Part shown: positions 1-8,949 of the stretch, piece by piece
How positions within the stretch are numbered: position 1 is the stretch's first letter
Layout of the letters: each line of letters begins with the position of its first letter
Source: CAZGRP01 sp964527995
GTDB taxonomy: Bacteria > Zhuqueibacterota > Zhuqueibacteria > Oceanimicrobiales > CAZGRP01
Length of the DNA stretch: 64,000 bases
Direction: 5' to 3'
Assembly: GCA_964527995.1 (NCBI GenBank)
Contig: CAZGRP010000020.1
Coordinates: 3,896-67,895, forward strand
Notes under the pieces: generated by a model
What the model was told of the DNA's origin: nothing
Databases searched by the model: none
What the model saw: only the letters and a program-made list of their open reading frames with translations
Position numbers and translations under genes: made by a program

Positions 1-95
1 CGCTATCGTAGCGCAAACTCCTCTCCCTCGTATCCGCTTTGGCCCGAATCGACCTGCACGAGCACGAAAATCCCGTATGCGGCTGCAAAAAACTC

Positions 96-124
96 TTGAC
101 ATCAACGATCTGATTAGTTACTTT
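96..124 (+). promoter_or_regulatory. Promoter of the blaI-blaR operon
   Basis: TTGACA at 96-101, a 17-base spacer and TACTTT at 119-124. It lies 112 bases upstream of the chosen blaI start. The -10 has the TAnnTT form found at most promoters in this window, and it directly abuts the palindromic operator. Confidence 0.65.
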
Positions 125-139
125 ACTAAAAGATTAGTA
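114..139. promoter_or_regulatory. BlaI-type operator overlapping the -10
   Basis: A perfect palindrome, TACTAA-AAGA-TTAGTA, spans 124-139. A third half-site at 114-118 forms a second dyad with 125-129 (TTAGT-N6-ACTAA). BlaI/MecI/CopY repressors bind TAC-type dyads as dimers. The site sits over the -10 and the start of transcription of the gene encoding such a repressor, which implies negative autoregulation. Confidence 0.65.
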
Positions 140-235
140 GCAACCAGGAGCTACTACACGACGATTGGCTTTGGGGGGGCAGGTAATAGTATCGCAACGG
201 GCGGTTGTATCCATCCACACGCAGGTGGTGAGACG

Positions 236-643
236 ATGAAGATGATGAAAAGAAAAACGCTTTCTGAGGCCGAATGGAACATCATGGAAGCCGTCTGGGA
301 CGCCGAGGCTCCTGTCTCGGTGCGAGAGGTGGTGCAGAAACTCTACCCGAAGGGGGAGAAGGCCTATACCACGGTGCAAACCTTCATGAACATCCTAGTG
401 AACAAGGGGTACCTGAAGAAGCAAAAGATCGGCATGGTGAATTTCTACACACCGCTGGTGCCGAGAGAAAACGCCGTGCGCAAGGCGACTCAGACCCTCG
501 TCTCCAGGATCTTCCACGGTTCGTTCGGTGCACTGGCAGCATACCTGGTCCACTCGGATGCGCTGTCACCGGAGGAGATCAGTGAGTTGAAGGCCATGAT
601 CGCCAGGAAAGAAGCCGAAATGAAGGAGCGGCGTCATGACTGA
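236..643 (+). CDS. blaI: BlaI/MecI/CopY family transcriptional repressor
   Basis: A 135-residue winged-helix repressor whose length fits the BlaI family. The N-terminal LSEAEWNIMEAVW stretch and the following YTTVQTFMNILVNKGYL recognition region are typical. The rest is the dimerisation and antirepressor-cleavage region. An in-frame ATG exists at 77, but that extension would run through the promoter and operator, so the ATG at 236, preceded by GGTGGTGAG, is preferred. The gene overlaps the M56 peptidase gene by 8 bases, the usual repressor/antirepressor pairing. In the known system the transmembrane metalloprotease triggers cleavage of the repressor. The signal sensed here need not be a beta-lactam, since no beta-lactamase gene is adjacent. 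Confidence 0.85.
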   Translation: MKMMKRKTLSEAEWNIMEAVWDAEAPVSVREVVQKLYPKGEKAYTTVQTFMNILVNKGYLKKQKIGMVNFYTPLVPRENAVRKATQTLVSRIFHGSFGALAAYLVHSDALSPEEISELKAMIARKEAEMKERRHD

Positions 644-2783
644 GTGGCTGCATTCCATCTCGGCGGTTTGGTTGCAAGGGATGCTCCTGCATACCGTGCA
701 AACCTCCATCTTCGTGTTGCTGATCTGGGCTATCGACCGGGCGTTCCGGCCTGGCGCGGCCTTTTCCTATCTGCTCTGGTTGCTGGCTCTGGTCAAGGCA
801 CTTGTGCCTCCGATCCTGCAGATTCCCCTGCCATGGCCGGCCCAATCCGCACCGCTGTTGTTGACACCTGAGGCTTTCCAGCCCGCGACCATCGCTGTGG
901 GACCATCGCCGGCGCAGATGGCGTGGTGGAGCTTGTCGACGGCGACCTTGCTGATTTGGGCGGCGGGCGTGTTCCTACTTGCGGCCCTTCTTTTTCTCAA
1001 GAATTTTGGAATCACTCGGTCGTTGCGTCAGGGTGTGGCGTTGCGTGGCACCGTCGGTACGTTCCTGCCGGGGTACGACGGTGAGTCGATGGGGAGAATC
1101 CCGGTGTATGAGTCGTCTTGGATCGCTGCACCGATGCTGCGGGGGTTGATTCGCCCTCGCATCTATCTTCCGGTGACATGGAGGAATTGGTCCGAGAACG
1201 AGCTCCGTCTTATCTTGCGCCATGAGGTCGCCCACGCCCAGCGCCGCGACCTGTGGGTCACACTCTTGCAGCTCTTCATGATCACCCTGTTTTTCTTCAA
1301 TCCCTTTGTGTGGCTTGTGTCCAGCAAGCTGAACCGCTACCGGGAGCAGGCCTGCGACGACCTGGCGTTGAGCCAATGTGGCGGCTCCCCGGTCGAATAC
1401 TGTCGGACGTTGTGCGCCTTTCTGCAGAAAGGCCCGCGGCGTAGCGAAGCAGCCTTCGCCGCGCTCTATTTCTTTGAGTCGGCGCGGATGCTCAAAGAAC
1501 GGCTGCAGTATCTTCTCCACAAACAGGAGGACTCGGTCATGCGTCGGTCAGCTACCCTCCGCGTGATCACGCTCGCTTTCATCGGAATGGCGATGGTGGC
1601 GCTGTCGTGGCAGTGCGCTCAGAAAGCAGCCCACGGGCCGATCCTGGCACCAGAAACCGTCAGCCAGGAGGAAAAGGCGCTCTCCTCAGAGCGGGGCGAG
1701 AGTGCAAAGGTGTTGACACCTGACGATGTCGTCGCACTTGGATTTGTCCGGTATGATACGCCACCCAAGCCGATCGGTGGTTTTGAGGCGATCCAGCGAA
1801 ACCTCAGGTATCCCGAAATCGCTCGCAAGGCCGGCATCGAAGGCCGGGTTGTTCTGTATGTCCACGTGAATGAGGATGGGCGGGTTGCAGAGACCCGAGT
1901 GCTGAAGTCGCTCGGCGAAGCCGGCTGTGACGAAGCCGCCATGGCGGCGGTCAAGAGCGTGCGCTGGAAGCCGGCCACCAGGGACGGAAAGCCGGTGAAG
2001 GTGTGGGTGGCGATCCCGATTATCTTCAGGTTGAACAAGAGTGGCCCCGCATCTCCGCCAGCCGGCGTGGCTCCGCCTCCGCCCCCGGGTTCGTCGATTC
2101 AGGAGCAAGAGGGCGTGTTCGTGCCCTATGACCAGCCGCCCGCGCCGGTCGGTGGTTTTGCAGCGATTCAGGGCCATCTGAAATACCCGGAGACGGCTCG
2201 CAAGATGGGCATCGAGGGACGGGTGATCCTGAATGTGCTCATCGATGAGAACGGTCGCGTTGCAGGGACCAAGGTGTTAAGATCGCTGGGCGAGTCAGAG
2301 TTCAGCGACGCGGCTGTCAAAGCCATCAAGAGCGTGCGCTGGAAGCCGGCCATGCGGGCAGGCCAGCCGGTGAAAGTATGGGTGGCCATACCGGTGATTT
2401 TCAGGCTGAACAAGGTGAAGGACCGCGATCTGGCGCCCAACATCCCTCCTTCTGAACCGCCGGGCAAGAACAGCAACGGTGGTGTCTCTCAACCCTACAA
2501 CGATGCCGGGGTGGCGCGGGCTGGAGCCACGGGCAAAATCGTCGGCAAGGTTGTCGATCTGAAGACGGGAGAACCTATCCCGGGGGCCAACGTCTCGGTG
2601 GTCGGCACAAACCTCGGTGCGGCCACGGATCCGGCGGGCGGGTACGTGATCGTCAACGTGCCGCCGGGCCGGCATGACCTGCAGGTGAGCATGATCGGAT
2701 TTCAGAGATGGTTGACGCGAGGCGTCGTTGTGGCGGCTGGAAAAACGATTCGCATCCCTGTCAGACTTCGGGTGGATCGCTAG
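636..2783 (+). CDS. BlaR1-like M56 metallopeptidase with two TonB_C domains and a carboxypeptidase-regulatory-like domain
   Basis: A 715-residue membrane protein. Residues 1-120 carry three likely transmembrane helices. The M56 zinc motif HEVAH is at 196-200, with further membrane segments near 210-225 and 305-325. In place of the penicillin-binding sensor of BlaR1, the periplasmic part has two similar TonB C-terminal domains (about 369-465 and 494-590, each starting F-V-x-Y-D-x-P-P and ending W-V-A-I-P-x-I-F-R-L-N-K). A carboxypeptidase regulatory-like beta-sandwich follows (about 630-712). The likely role is signal-dependent proteolysis that inactivates the upstream repressor, with TonB-like domains as sensor or envelope contact. 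The two TonB_C units look like an internal duplication and resemble the separate TonB gene near 14.2 kb. Confidence 0.85.
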   Translation: MTEWLHSISAVWLQGMLLHTVQTSIFVLLIWAIDRAFRPGAAFSYLLWLLALVKALVPPILQIPLPWPAQSAPLLLTPEAFQPATIAVGPSPAQMAWWSLSTATLLIWAAGVFLLAALLFLKNFGITRSLRQGVALRGTVGTFLPGYDGESMGRIPVYESSWIAAPMLRGLIRPRIYLPVTWRNWSENELRLILRHEVAHAQRRDLWVTLLQLFMITLFFFNPFVWLVSSKLNRYREQACDDLALSQCGGSPVEYCRTLCAFLQKGPRRSEAAFAALYFFESARMLKERLQYLLHKQEDSVMRRSATLRVITLAFIGMAMVALSWQCAQKAAHGPILAPETVSQEEKALSSERGESAKVLTPDDVVALGFVRYDTPPKPIGGFEAIQRNLRYPEIARKAGIEGRVVLYVHVNEDGRVAETRVLKSLGEAGCDEAAMAAVKSVRWKPATRDGKPVKVWVAIPIIFRLNKSGPASPPAGVAPPPPPGSSIQEQEGVFVPYDQPPAPVGGFAAIQGHLKYPETARKMGIEGRVILNVLIDENGRVAGTKVLRSLGESEFSDAAVKAIKSVRWKPAMRAGQPVKVWVAIPVIFRLNKVKDRDLAPNIPPSEPPGKNSNGGVSQPYNDAGVARAGATGKIVGKVVDLKTGEPIPGANVSVVGTNLGAATDPAGGYVIVNVPPGRHDLQVSMIGFQRWLTRGVVVAAGKTIRIPVRLRVDR

Positions 2784-2859
2784 GCGCTAAGGAGAGGACT
2801 TCCGTACCTGGGCGGTCGCGGGAACCGAGCGGCAGCTACGGGCAAGCGGCGGAACGGCG

Positions 2860-4059
2860 GTGGCTGAGCACATCTTTAGGTATCGACCCTCGAAGGTGAA
2901 GAATTTCCCCAAGAATCGAGATAGCGCGATCCTCTGGCTGCTGCTGGGCTTCGCCGCTGTTCTGGTCAATCTCGGCTGCAGCCGGTACGTCATCCGCCGA
3001 CCGCCTCCAGACCGCGACGCCTGGTCTTCTTTCCGCCATGATATGCAGAATACCGGTTTCACGGCGCAGGGGCTTCTGCTCCCCATCCACCTGGCCTGGC
3101 TTTTTCGCACACCCGCCGTCATCCGGACCTCGCCCGCGGCTGCCAACGGGCGCATCTACTTCGGTGACTGGTTCGGAACTCTGTATGCGCTTTCGACCGG
3201 CACGGGGGAGGAACTCTGGCGGTTTGAGATGGGCGCATTGATCACCTCTTCGCCGGCTGTGGCCGACGACTTTCTTGCCTTTGGTGCGTGCGACTCCAGC
3301 CTGTACATGTTGGAAGCTGAGACAGGTCGCCTTCTGTGGAGCTTTCGCACCTCGGAGCTGGTGATTTCTTCCCCAAAAATAGTTGGAGACGCGGTCTACT
3401 TCGGATCCCGGGATGGCAGCGTCTACAGCCTGAACCGCCGGAGCGGTCGGCTGAGGTGGAAATTCCCCACTGGCGGGATCGTCACTTCCTCGCCGGCGAT
3501 CTCAGGCGATCGGCTCTACATCGGCTCGGGAGATGGCTCTCTCTACTGCCTGTCGCTGCGCAAGGGAAAGCTGCTGTGGAGATTCGAGGCGGGCCGTACC
3601 GTGGCTGCTTCGCCCGTTGTCGGTGGTGACAGGGTCTACGTGGGTTCACTGGCAGGCTGGTTTTACGCCCTCGACGCACGCTCCGGGGCATTGGTTTGGA
3701 AGTTCCAGGTCGGCGATGAAATTCACTCCTCTGCTGCTCTCTCTGGCGGGGTGCTCTATGTTGCCAGTCTGGCCGGACGGCTGCACGCCGTCGACGCCGA
3801 CTCGGGCCGGCAACTCTGGCGTTTTGAGACTGCAGGTCCCATCATCTCGTCGCCGGCCGTGGATGACAGGTACGTCTACCTGGCTTCGTTTGACCGGCAT
3901 CTTTATATCCTGGACAAGACCGACGGGCGCCAGGTCTGGAGTTTCGAGCTGCGCGGCACCCCCTACGCTTCCCCTGTCCTTTACCGTCGCAGTCTGTTCA
4001 TGGCCACGGAAGGGGGGATGCTGTATGCCTTCCGCGGAGACCACGCCACTGGCCGGTAG
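2860..4059 (+). CDS. PQQ-like beta-propeller repeat lipoprotein
   Basis: 399 residues from a GTG start. A hydrophobic stretch at about 22-39 ends in a lipobox with Cys40, so it is probably a lipid-anchored envelope protein. The remainder is about seven repeats of PQQ/pyrrolo-quinoline type (…L-Y-A-L-…-G-x-x-x-W-x-F…), each close to 40 residues, forming an eight- or seven-bladed propeller of the BamB/quinoprotein fold. There is no catalytic domain, so a scaffold or binding role is more likely than dehydrogenase activity. It follows the M56 gene by 76 bases and converges with the radical SAM gene, with 23 bases between their ends. Confidence 0.8.
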   Translation: MAEHIFRYRPSKVKNFPKNRDSAILWLLLGFAAVLVNLGCSRYVIRRPPPDRDAWSSFRHDMQNTGFTAQGLLLPIHLAWLFRTPAVIRTSPAAANGRIYFGDWFGTLYALSTGTGEELWRFEMGALITSSPAVADDFLAFGACDSSLYMLEAETGRLLWSFRTSELVISSPKIVGDAVYFGSRDGSVYSLNRRSGRLRWKFPTGGIVTSSPAISGDRLYIGSGDGSLYCLSLRKGKLLWRFEAGRTVAASPVVGGDRVYVGSLAGWFYALDARSGALVWKFQVGDEIHSSAALSGGVLYVASLAGRLHAVDADSGRQLWRFETAGPIISSPAVDDRYVYLASFDRHLYILDKTDGRQVWSFELRGTPYASPVLYRRSLFMATEGGMLYAFRGDHATGR

Positions 4060-4082
4060 CACCGGTTCTGCCAAGCCTTCCT

Positions 4083-5162
4083 CTACTCAAACAGCTCCGC
4101 CTGCCTGCCGCCGTCTCTGCGGAAGAAAGAAGTCGACAGGTCCAACCGCTTTGTGGCCAGCCCATACTTCCTGCAGCTCATCTCAAACAGCCGGGTGATC
4201 GATTCAGCTCGGACGCCCTCGCCGGTGAGTCGGCAACCGAAGCGGGGATCGGACAGCCGGCCGCTCCGGACATCCTGGATTGCGTGGATCACCCTGTCGG
4301 CCCGATCGGGGAAAGCTCTTCTGAGCCAGTCCACGAACAGTCCTTTGATGGAATAAGGCAGTCGCAGCATGAGGTAGGCGGCGCTGCGGGCCCCGCGTGC
4401 GGCAGCCTCCCGAAGGATGGACGGCAGCTCATGGTCATTGAGGCCGGGAATCACCGGGGCGACATTGACGGCCGTCGGGATGCCGGCGGACGCTAGACCT
4501 GCGATCGCCTCAAGCCTGTTCTGCGGAGAGGAGGTTCGAGGCTCCATGGTCCGTGCCAGTCGATTGTCGAGGGAAGTGATGGACAGGGTCACCCGAACGA
4601 GGTTCATTCGGGCAAGTTCCTGGAGGATGTCGAGATCGCGCAGAACGAGGGCATTCTTGGTGATGACGGACACCGGGTGGCGGTAGCGAAGGAAGACCTT
4701 CAGGCATTTCCGGGTGAGCCGCAGTTTTCTCTCGGCCGGTTGATAACAATCGGTGTTTCCAGAGAGACAAATTGGCTGCGGCTTCCACCGGCGCGAACGC
4801 AGGATTTGCTCGAGGAGACGAGGTGCATCCGGCTTGACCAGAATCTTGGTTTCGAAATCCAGCCCAGCGGAAAAGCCGAAGTACTCGTGGGTGGGTCGGG
4901 CATAGCAGTAGATGCAGCCATGCTCGCACCCGCGATAGGGGTTGAGGCTGTAGGTGAAGGGGACGTCGGGGCTGTCGTTTCGGGAGAGGATTTCTTTAGA
5001 GTGGTCATGAAGAAACTCGGTGTTGGGGCGATGACTTCCTTCGGTTTCCAGCCACTCGGCGTCGACCTCAATATCAAGGCGCTCGAAGCGGTTGGCCGGA
5101 TTGAGCGGCGTGCCGCGTCCTTTGATGGCAGGAGGTGTTGTGGGTGGGATGGTGGTCTCCAT
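4083..5162 (-). CDS. PA0069-family radical SAM protein (SPL-like)
   Basis: 359 residues. The radical SAM cluster motif is Cys79-x3-Cys83-x2-Cys86 in the sequence YRGCEHGCIYCYA. The N-terminal IKGRG and the NPYRGC lead-in are hallmarks of the PA0069/Rv2578c subfamily related to spore photoproduct lyase. Substrate is unknown; a nucleic-acid repair role is often guessed for the family. A TTG start 63 bases upstream is open, but it lies upstream of the predicted transcription start (promoter -10 at 5204-5209), so the ATG at 5162 is chosen. Confidence 0.85.
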   Translation of the reverse strand: METTIPPTTPPAIKGRGTPLNPANRFERLDIEVDAEWLETEGSHRPNTEFLHDHSKEILSRNDSPDVPFTYSLNPYRGCEHGCIYCYARPTHEYFGFSAGLDFETKILVKPDAPRLLEQILRSRRWKPQPICLSGNTDCYQPAERKLRLTRKCLKVFLRYRHPVSVITKNALVLRDLDILQELARMNLVRVTLSITSLDNRLARTMEPRTSSPQNRLEAIAGLASAGIPTAVNVAPVIPGLNDHELPSILREAAARGARSAAYLMLRLPYSIKGLFVDWLRRAFPDRADRVIHAIQDVRSGRLSDPRFGCRLTGEGVRAESITRLFEMSCRKYGLATKRLDLSTSFFRRDGGRQAELFE

Positions 5163-5203
5163 GGTCTCGCACCAAGGCCTTGGGAGTGCCGGTATGCTGT
5201 TCG

Positions 5204-5232
5204 AAGATAAACAAGTGTTCACCAAAAGTCAA
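5204..5232 (-). promoter_or_regulatory. Promoter of the radical SAM gene
   Basis: On the minus strand: TTGACT (5232-5227), a 17-base spacer and TATCTT (5209-5204). The predicted start of transcription near 5197 leaves a leader of about 35 bases before the ATG at 5162, which supports that start. Confidence 0.65.
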
Positions 5233-5394
5233 GCGCATTCTATCTTCGCGATGAAGGTCGAGATGGAGGAGGCATGCTTTCAGGGCTCGGTCCGTGGTTG
5301 GCTCGGGCGCCCAGGGTTTCACCTCGGTTTGTTGGATCGTGCTGCCTCGGGGCGCGGATTTCGCCCGCGGCGATCCGTTTGAACGGTGGCGAGC

Positions 5395-6144
5395 TCAGCC
5401 CTTTCTGGTCTCAGCGAGGATGTGCTTCCGTCTTTCCTTCGGAAACCTTTCAATGGCGTACCGCAGGGCTGTCCGCGGAATTCGTGGGCCGCGGGCAAGA
5501 AGAAAGCGCTCCAGCCGCTCGGGGTCCGTCTTTCCCGCTTCTCGCAGCAGCCAGCCGGTGGCTTTGTGGATGAGATCTTCGCTGTCACCGAGGAGGGACT
5601 CGGCGATGTCGTACGCGGTGTCGAGATGGTCGCCGCGGCGAGCCAGGGGCACGAGCGACACCGCTGCAGCCCGGCGAACCCAGAGGTTCGGCGACCCGGT
5701 CCACGTCTTGATTTCGGTCACCAAGTCAGGATGTGTCTGCAACAGGAGGGCAAGGACGCCGATGGCGAGGCCGTCTGTTGCCGCCCAGTTGTCGCAGTGG
5801 TTTTCCTCGAGCCAGATTGCGGCCGTGGCGAACAGCTCGCGATCGAATCGCCGGTGGAACCTGGCAAGAAGAAGGAAACCGATAGCCTTGGCTTCGAGCT
5901 GCTTCTCTCGTACCATGAGATCGCAAAACTCGACAGCCTCGTCCGTTGACCACTGCTTCTTGACTCTGGCGAACAGCGCCTTTTCGATTTGCCGCACCTG
6001 TGGCATCTTTACGCCATAGAAGTGGACCTGTTCATCTGGCTTGAAATAGGAGCGGCTCTGGTCGGCAGCCTTGGGGTCGGCGGCTTCCTCGAGCCGGGCG
6101 ATGGCCTGACCGACGAGTTGCTCCGGGGTGACGGTAGGATTCAT
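5395..6144 (-). CDS. AlkD-like DNA alkylation repair protein
   Basis: 249 residues, all-helical and HEAT-like, matching the DNA alkylation repair family (AlkD). The N-terminal YFKPDEQVHFYGVKMPQ segment and the later VRRAAAVSLVPLARRG helix pair are characteristic. AlkD glycosylases excise N3- and N7-alkylpurines without base flipping. The ATG at 6144 is used because it has GGAGA 9-10 bases upstream; an upstream in-frame ATG at 6165 has no good ribosome site. It stands alone between the radical SAM gene and a repeat-bearing spacer. Confidence 0.8.
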   Translation of the reverse strand: MNPTVTPEQLVGQAIARLEEAADPKAADQSRSYFKPDEQVHFYGVKMPQVRQIEKALFARVKKQWSTDEAVEFCDLMVREKQLEAKAIGFLLLARFHRRFDRELFATAAIWLEENHCDNWAATDGLAIGVLALLLQTHPDLVTEIKTWTGSPNLWVRRAAAVSLVPLARRGDHLDTAYDIAESLLGDSEDLIHKATGWLLREAGKTDPERLERFLLARGPRIPRTALRYAIERFPKERRKHILAETRKG

Positions 6145-6286
6145 CGGGTTGTCTCCTGTCTTCAACTCAAGTTCAAGTCTAGAAGCTGAAGCCCGCTGAA
6201 GCGGACTGGTGCGTGCTGAGCTTGTTTTAGGGGTTAGGTAGGAAAGCCCGGAGCGGCTGGTTCGGTCCGTGAGAAGAGGAGATCAT

Positions 6287-6455
6287 CTCTTTTCTCACCG
6301 CGGAGCCCGCCAAGAAGGCGCCGAGACCGCAAAGTGAAAATCCGGCCCAGAAACGACGCCCCGCAATCCGCAATCCCAAATCCGAAGTCACCATGTCCAT
6401 GTCGCGTCTCCCATCTCCCATCAACCCTCTCCCATCCTTCCGCAATCCCCGCGCC
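6287..6455. repeat. Sentence-like intergenic repeat, copy 1
   Basis: Low-complexity noncoding DNA built of near-repeating words. It contains a word at 6359-6376 (CCCCGCAATCCGCAATCC) whose exact reverse complement occurs at 38877-38894, plus runs of TCCCATC at 6410-6450 and a CTCACCGCGGAG…GACCGCAAAG stretch at 6295-6335. It ends at the stop codon of the heparinase-like gene. It is one of about seven related loci in the window. Confidence 0.55.
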
Positions 6456-8717
6456 TCACCACTCGACCTCATCCTCCCACGACTCCCATTTCTCCGCCGC
6501 ACTTCGGACGAGCTCACCGCTGGGCTGGAAGGTGTAGAAGCTGTTCACGAAGCTATGCCACAGGTCGCGATCGTCGAGCCGCAGCCGGGTCGCTTCCACA
6601 AAGGAGAAATGCACTCGTTTGGAGCGAATACGCAGCACCGCCCAGCGGGCGTCGGTCGACAGAAGGCGTGGCTGATTCCCTTCTTGCCAGGCATAGTCGA
6701 TCCGGCCCGACTCGAAGGTGTAGCGTGGCCGCACCTGGCGTTCGAGGATCTCCATCTCCAGGTTCAGCCTGGCCGAAACGATCACGGTCTCCCCGGGCTT
6801 TTCGATGCGGACGCCGACTCCGTTCGGGTAGGAGTTTGGCTTCACAAAACGGATCGACCGAATCTGCTGCCTGGCGTCGCCCCCGATGTTGGTGGGGATC
6901 AGCACCGTGGTGAAAGCGACACGGTCGCCGCGCCGCATCGAGTCGGTCACCGCCTGGTAGACGACCAGGTCATGGTCCTTGGCAAAGCTCCAGTTGTAGA
7001 GCGGCTCGACGCCCTCTCGCTTGCCGCTGCTGTCGGGGAACAGCATGACGAGCGCTTCGGTTTTGGGGTTGATCCAGCGCCCCGGTCGGTCGCCGATCTC
7101 GCGGATGCGGGTTTCGACCCAATGCTCGCCATCATCGAGCACTTCCTGCGTATGCCAGAGATTCGCCAGGGTAAACAGCCCCTTTTTCAGGATCTTGACC
7201 GCGTCGAAGATCACAAAGAGGTTTTCATCCTTCAGATAAGTGACCACGCGGTCCCACTGGTAGCCGCGGTCGCGATCCACGACACGGGTGCGACTGACAT
7301 CCTCTTTTTCGAACGTGTAGAAATGCAGCTTCTCGGAATGGACGATGCGATGGTTCTCTTCACGGCGAAGGAAAGGCATCAGCCGGTAACCCTGGGGCGG
7401 CGACTCACCCCTGCGCACCACCAGGCGGTTGTGGTAGAAATCGGCTCTCTCGAAGTAGGTCGGGTAGTCGAGAAGGACATTGCCATTGGCGATCAGCGGG
7501 CCGAAATTGTTCTCGTCGGAGTGGCCATGATGCGGCTTTTCGGTCTCCACCGGAATCGTGTTGATGAGATACTCCTTGGGCACGCGCCCGAACTCGTCGC
7601 CGTTGCGGTAGTTGAGAAGCGCGAAGGTGGCGGTCGAATCCCAACCCGAGCGGAAGACGATCTTCTTCCCGAAGAGGTCTTCGAGAACCTCGGTGCTGCC
7701 GTCGGCCGGCGGCTGTGGCTGCACACGATCATCCGTCCACAGCGCAGCGTTCATAAACCCGAGGGTGTTCAGCTTGTCACTCTGCGGATCGTTCCAGTAG
7801 GCCCGGAACAGGCGCTGTGCGGCATACTTGAGCTGCGGATCGCGGTACACTGTGGCGCCTTTCTCCAGGATAGCGACGTACCGGGTGGTTAGATCCCAGA
7901 AGCCATGGTTGTCACCATACTGGGCCAGGTAGCCGAGGGGCGTCTGGAGTTGAGCCAGATAGCGGAAATAGTAGCGCATCAAGGGACTTTGCCAGACAGC
8001 ATCGTCGCCAGCGATGTCGATATACGTCAACAACCCATCGAGCCAGACGGCGTTGTAGATGTGGGCGTCTTCGATAGTCCAGCCGGTGAGGCTGGAGTTG
8101 GCGATGCGGCGGCCCAGTCTGTCCCACTTCGAGGCGTCAGGATGTTGCGGAACGGCCTTGGCGGCGGCCACCAGCCCGGCGGCTCGCAGGATGGCGCGGT
8201 TCATCGGACCCCACTCGTGATAGCGGAAGACATAGCTGGCGGTCTCGGCGATGTTCTGTTCGATCTCCGCCCGCTGCTGCGGCCCGACAACGCCGCTCTC
8301 CTTGATCCAGAGATAGGCGCGGACATACGGCAGGAAGTGGAAAAAACTGGTCAACGGCGGCAAGCCGTACTGGTACTCTTTGTGCAGCTTGCGGTATTCC
8401 TTTGGGAACAGCTCCCTGAGTCGTCCGACATCGAGCAGCACCTGGAGCGCCTCCTCGGCGTAGCGCCGGTCCCCCGTCTTTTGGTAGATATAGCCGTCGG
8501 CCTGGGCCAGCTCTACGGTGAAACGCGGCACTCCCCAACCAGCGAATCGGGAAGGTACATAGCGGGCCTTCCAGTCGGCCAGCCGCCGAGGATACTCGGC
8601 GGACAGGCGGTCACGGGACTGTTGAACGAGGCGAGAGTAGTCCTCTTTCGTGGCTGCAGACAAAGCGGAGGTGAGGAGAAGCAGGACGATGAGGCTCCCG
8701 AATTTGCGCGCTTCCAT
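6456..8717 (-). CDS. Heparinase II/III-like polysaccharide lyase, exported
   Basis: 753 residues with an N-terminal signal peptide (about 1-22). Residues 30-380 are an alpha/alpha toroid rich in aromatic residues. The C-terminal half is a heparinase II/III-type beta domain that begins near residue 365, with the conserved HHGHSDENN stretch at 396-404 that normally contributes a metal or catalytic His. Families PL12, PL15, PL17 and PL21 share this layout; the substrate (a uronate-containing glycan or alginate) cannot be told from sequence. The ATG has GGAG 8 bases upstream. It is divergent from the ECF sigma gene and has its own promoter with an embedded palindrome. Confidence 0.75.
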   Translation of the reverse strand: MEARKFGSLIVLLLLTSALSAATKEDYSRLVQQSRDRLSAEYPRRLADWKARYVPSRFAGWGVPRFTVELAQADGYIYQKTGDRRYAEEALQVLLDVGRLRELFPKEYRKLHKEYQYGLPPLTSFFHFLPYVRAYLWIKESGVVGPQQRAEIEQNIAETASYVFRYHEWGPMNRAILRAAGLVAAAKAVPQHPDASKWDRLGRRIANSSLTGWTIEDAHIYNAVWLDGLLTYIDIAGDDAVWQSPLMRYYFRYLAQLQTPLGYLAQYGDNHGFWDLTTRYVAILEKGATVYRDPQLKYAAQRLFRAYWNDPQSDKLNTLGFMNAALWTDDRVQPQPPADGSTEVLEDLFGKKIVFRSGWDSTATFALLNYRNGDEFGRVPKEYLINTIPVETEKPHHGHSDENNFGPLIANGNVLLDYPTYFERADFYHNRLVVRRGESPPQGYRLMPFLRREENHRIVHSEKLHFYTFEKEDVSRTRVVDRDRGYQWDRVVTYLKDENLFVIFDAVKILKKGLFTLANLWHTQEVLDDGEHWVETRIREIGDRPGRWINPKTEALVMLFPDSSGKREGVEPLYNWSFAKDHDLVVYQAVTDSMRRGDRVAFTTVLIPTNIGGDARQQIRSIRFVKPNSYPNGVGVRIEKPGETVIVSARLNLEMEILERQVRPRYTFESGRIDYAWQEGNQPRLLSTDARWAVLRIRSKRVHFSFVEATRLRLDDRDLWHSFVNSFYTFQPSGELVRSAAEKWESWEDEVEW

Positions 8718-8776
8718 GGTCGAATCTCCTCTCTGCTTTGGGTATCCGAAAGCGAATGGTTTGCTGAGGCGGCTGC

Positions 8777-8805
8777 ATGATACGGTTTCTGGGCCAGAAA
8801 GTCAA
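8777..8805 (-). promoter_or_regulatory. Promoter of the heparinase-like gene with operator in the spacer
   Basis: Minus strand TTGACT (8805-8800), 17-base spacer, TATCAT (8782-8777). The spacer is almost filled by an odd-centred perfect palindrome, TTTCTGG-G-CCAGAAA, at 8786-8800. A dimeric regulator bound there would sit between the -35 and -10. Confidence 0.6.
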
Positions 8806-8899
8806 GCCGGAAGACTGCTGCGCGGTGGTCGAACCGCCGGAGCCGGATTCGGCCGCGAGGATGGCAGTGGGTTGTGAGGAATTGGAAGCTGTGGGCGCG

Positions 8900-8930
8900 T
8901 GTAAACCTTCGGCGCTCTGATGCCGTCTTA
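8900..8930 (+). promoter_or_regulatory. Candidate ECF-type promoter of the sigma/anti-sigma operon
   Basis: TGTAAAC (8900-8906), 17 bases, then CGTCTTA (8924-8930), followed 19 bases later by the sigma factor start. TGTAAC-N16/17-CGTC is a common ECF promoter shape, so the sigma factor may drive its own operon. No TTGAC/TAnnTT promoter is visible here. Confidence 0.5.
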
Positions 8931-8949
8931 AGGTGCGAAAGGGAACCCT

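Noticed and set aside
77..235. N-terminal extension of BlaI
   Set aside because: It would translate the promoter and operator; the BlaI family length fits the start at 236.
5163..5225. N-terminal extension of the radical SAM protein from a TTG
   Set aside because: The promoter -10 lies within this stretch, so the extension would not be transcribed.
6393..8780. Plus-strand open frames of 499 and 291 residues across the heparinase-like gene
   Set aside because: Antisense shadows of a gene with a signal peptide, an active-site motif and a good ribosome site.
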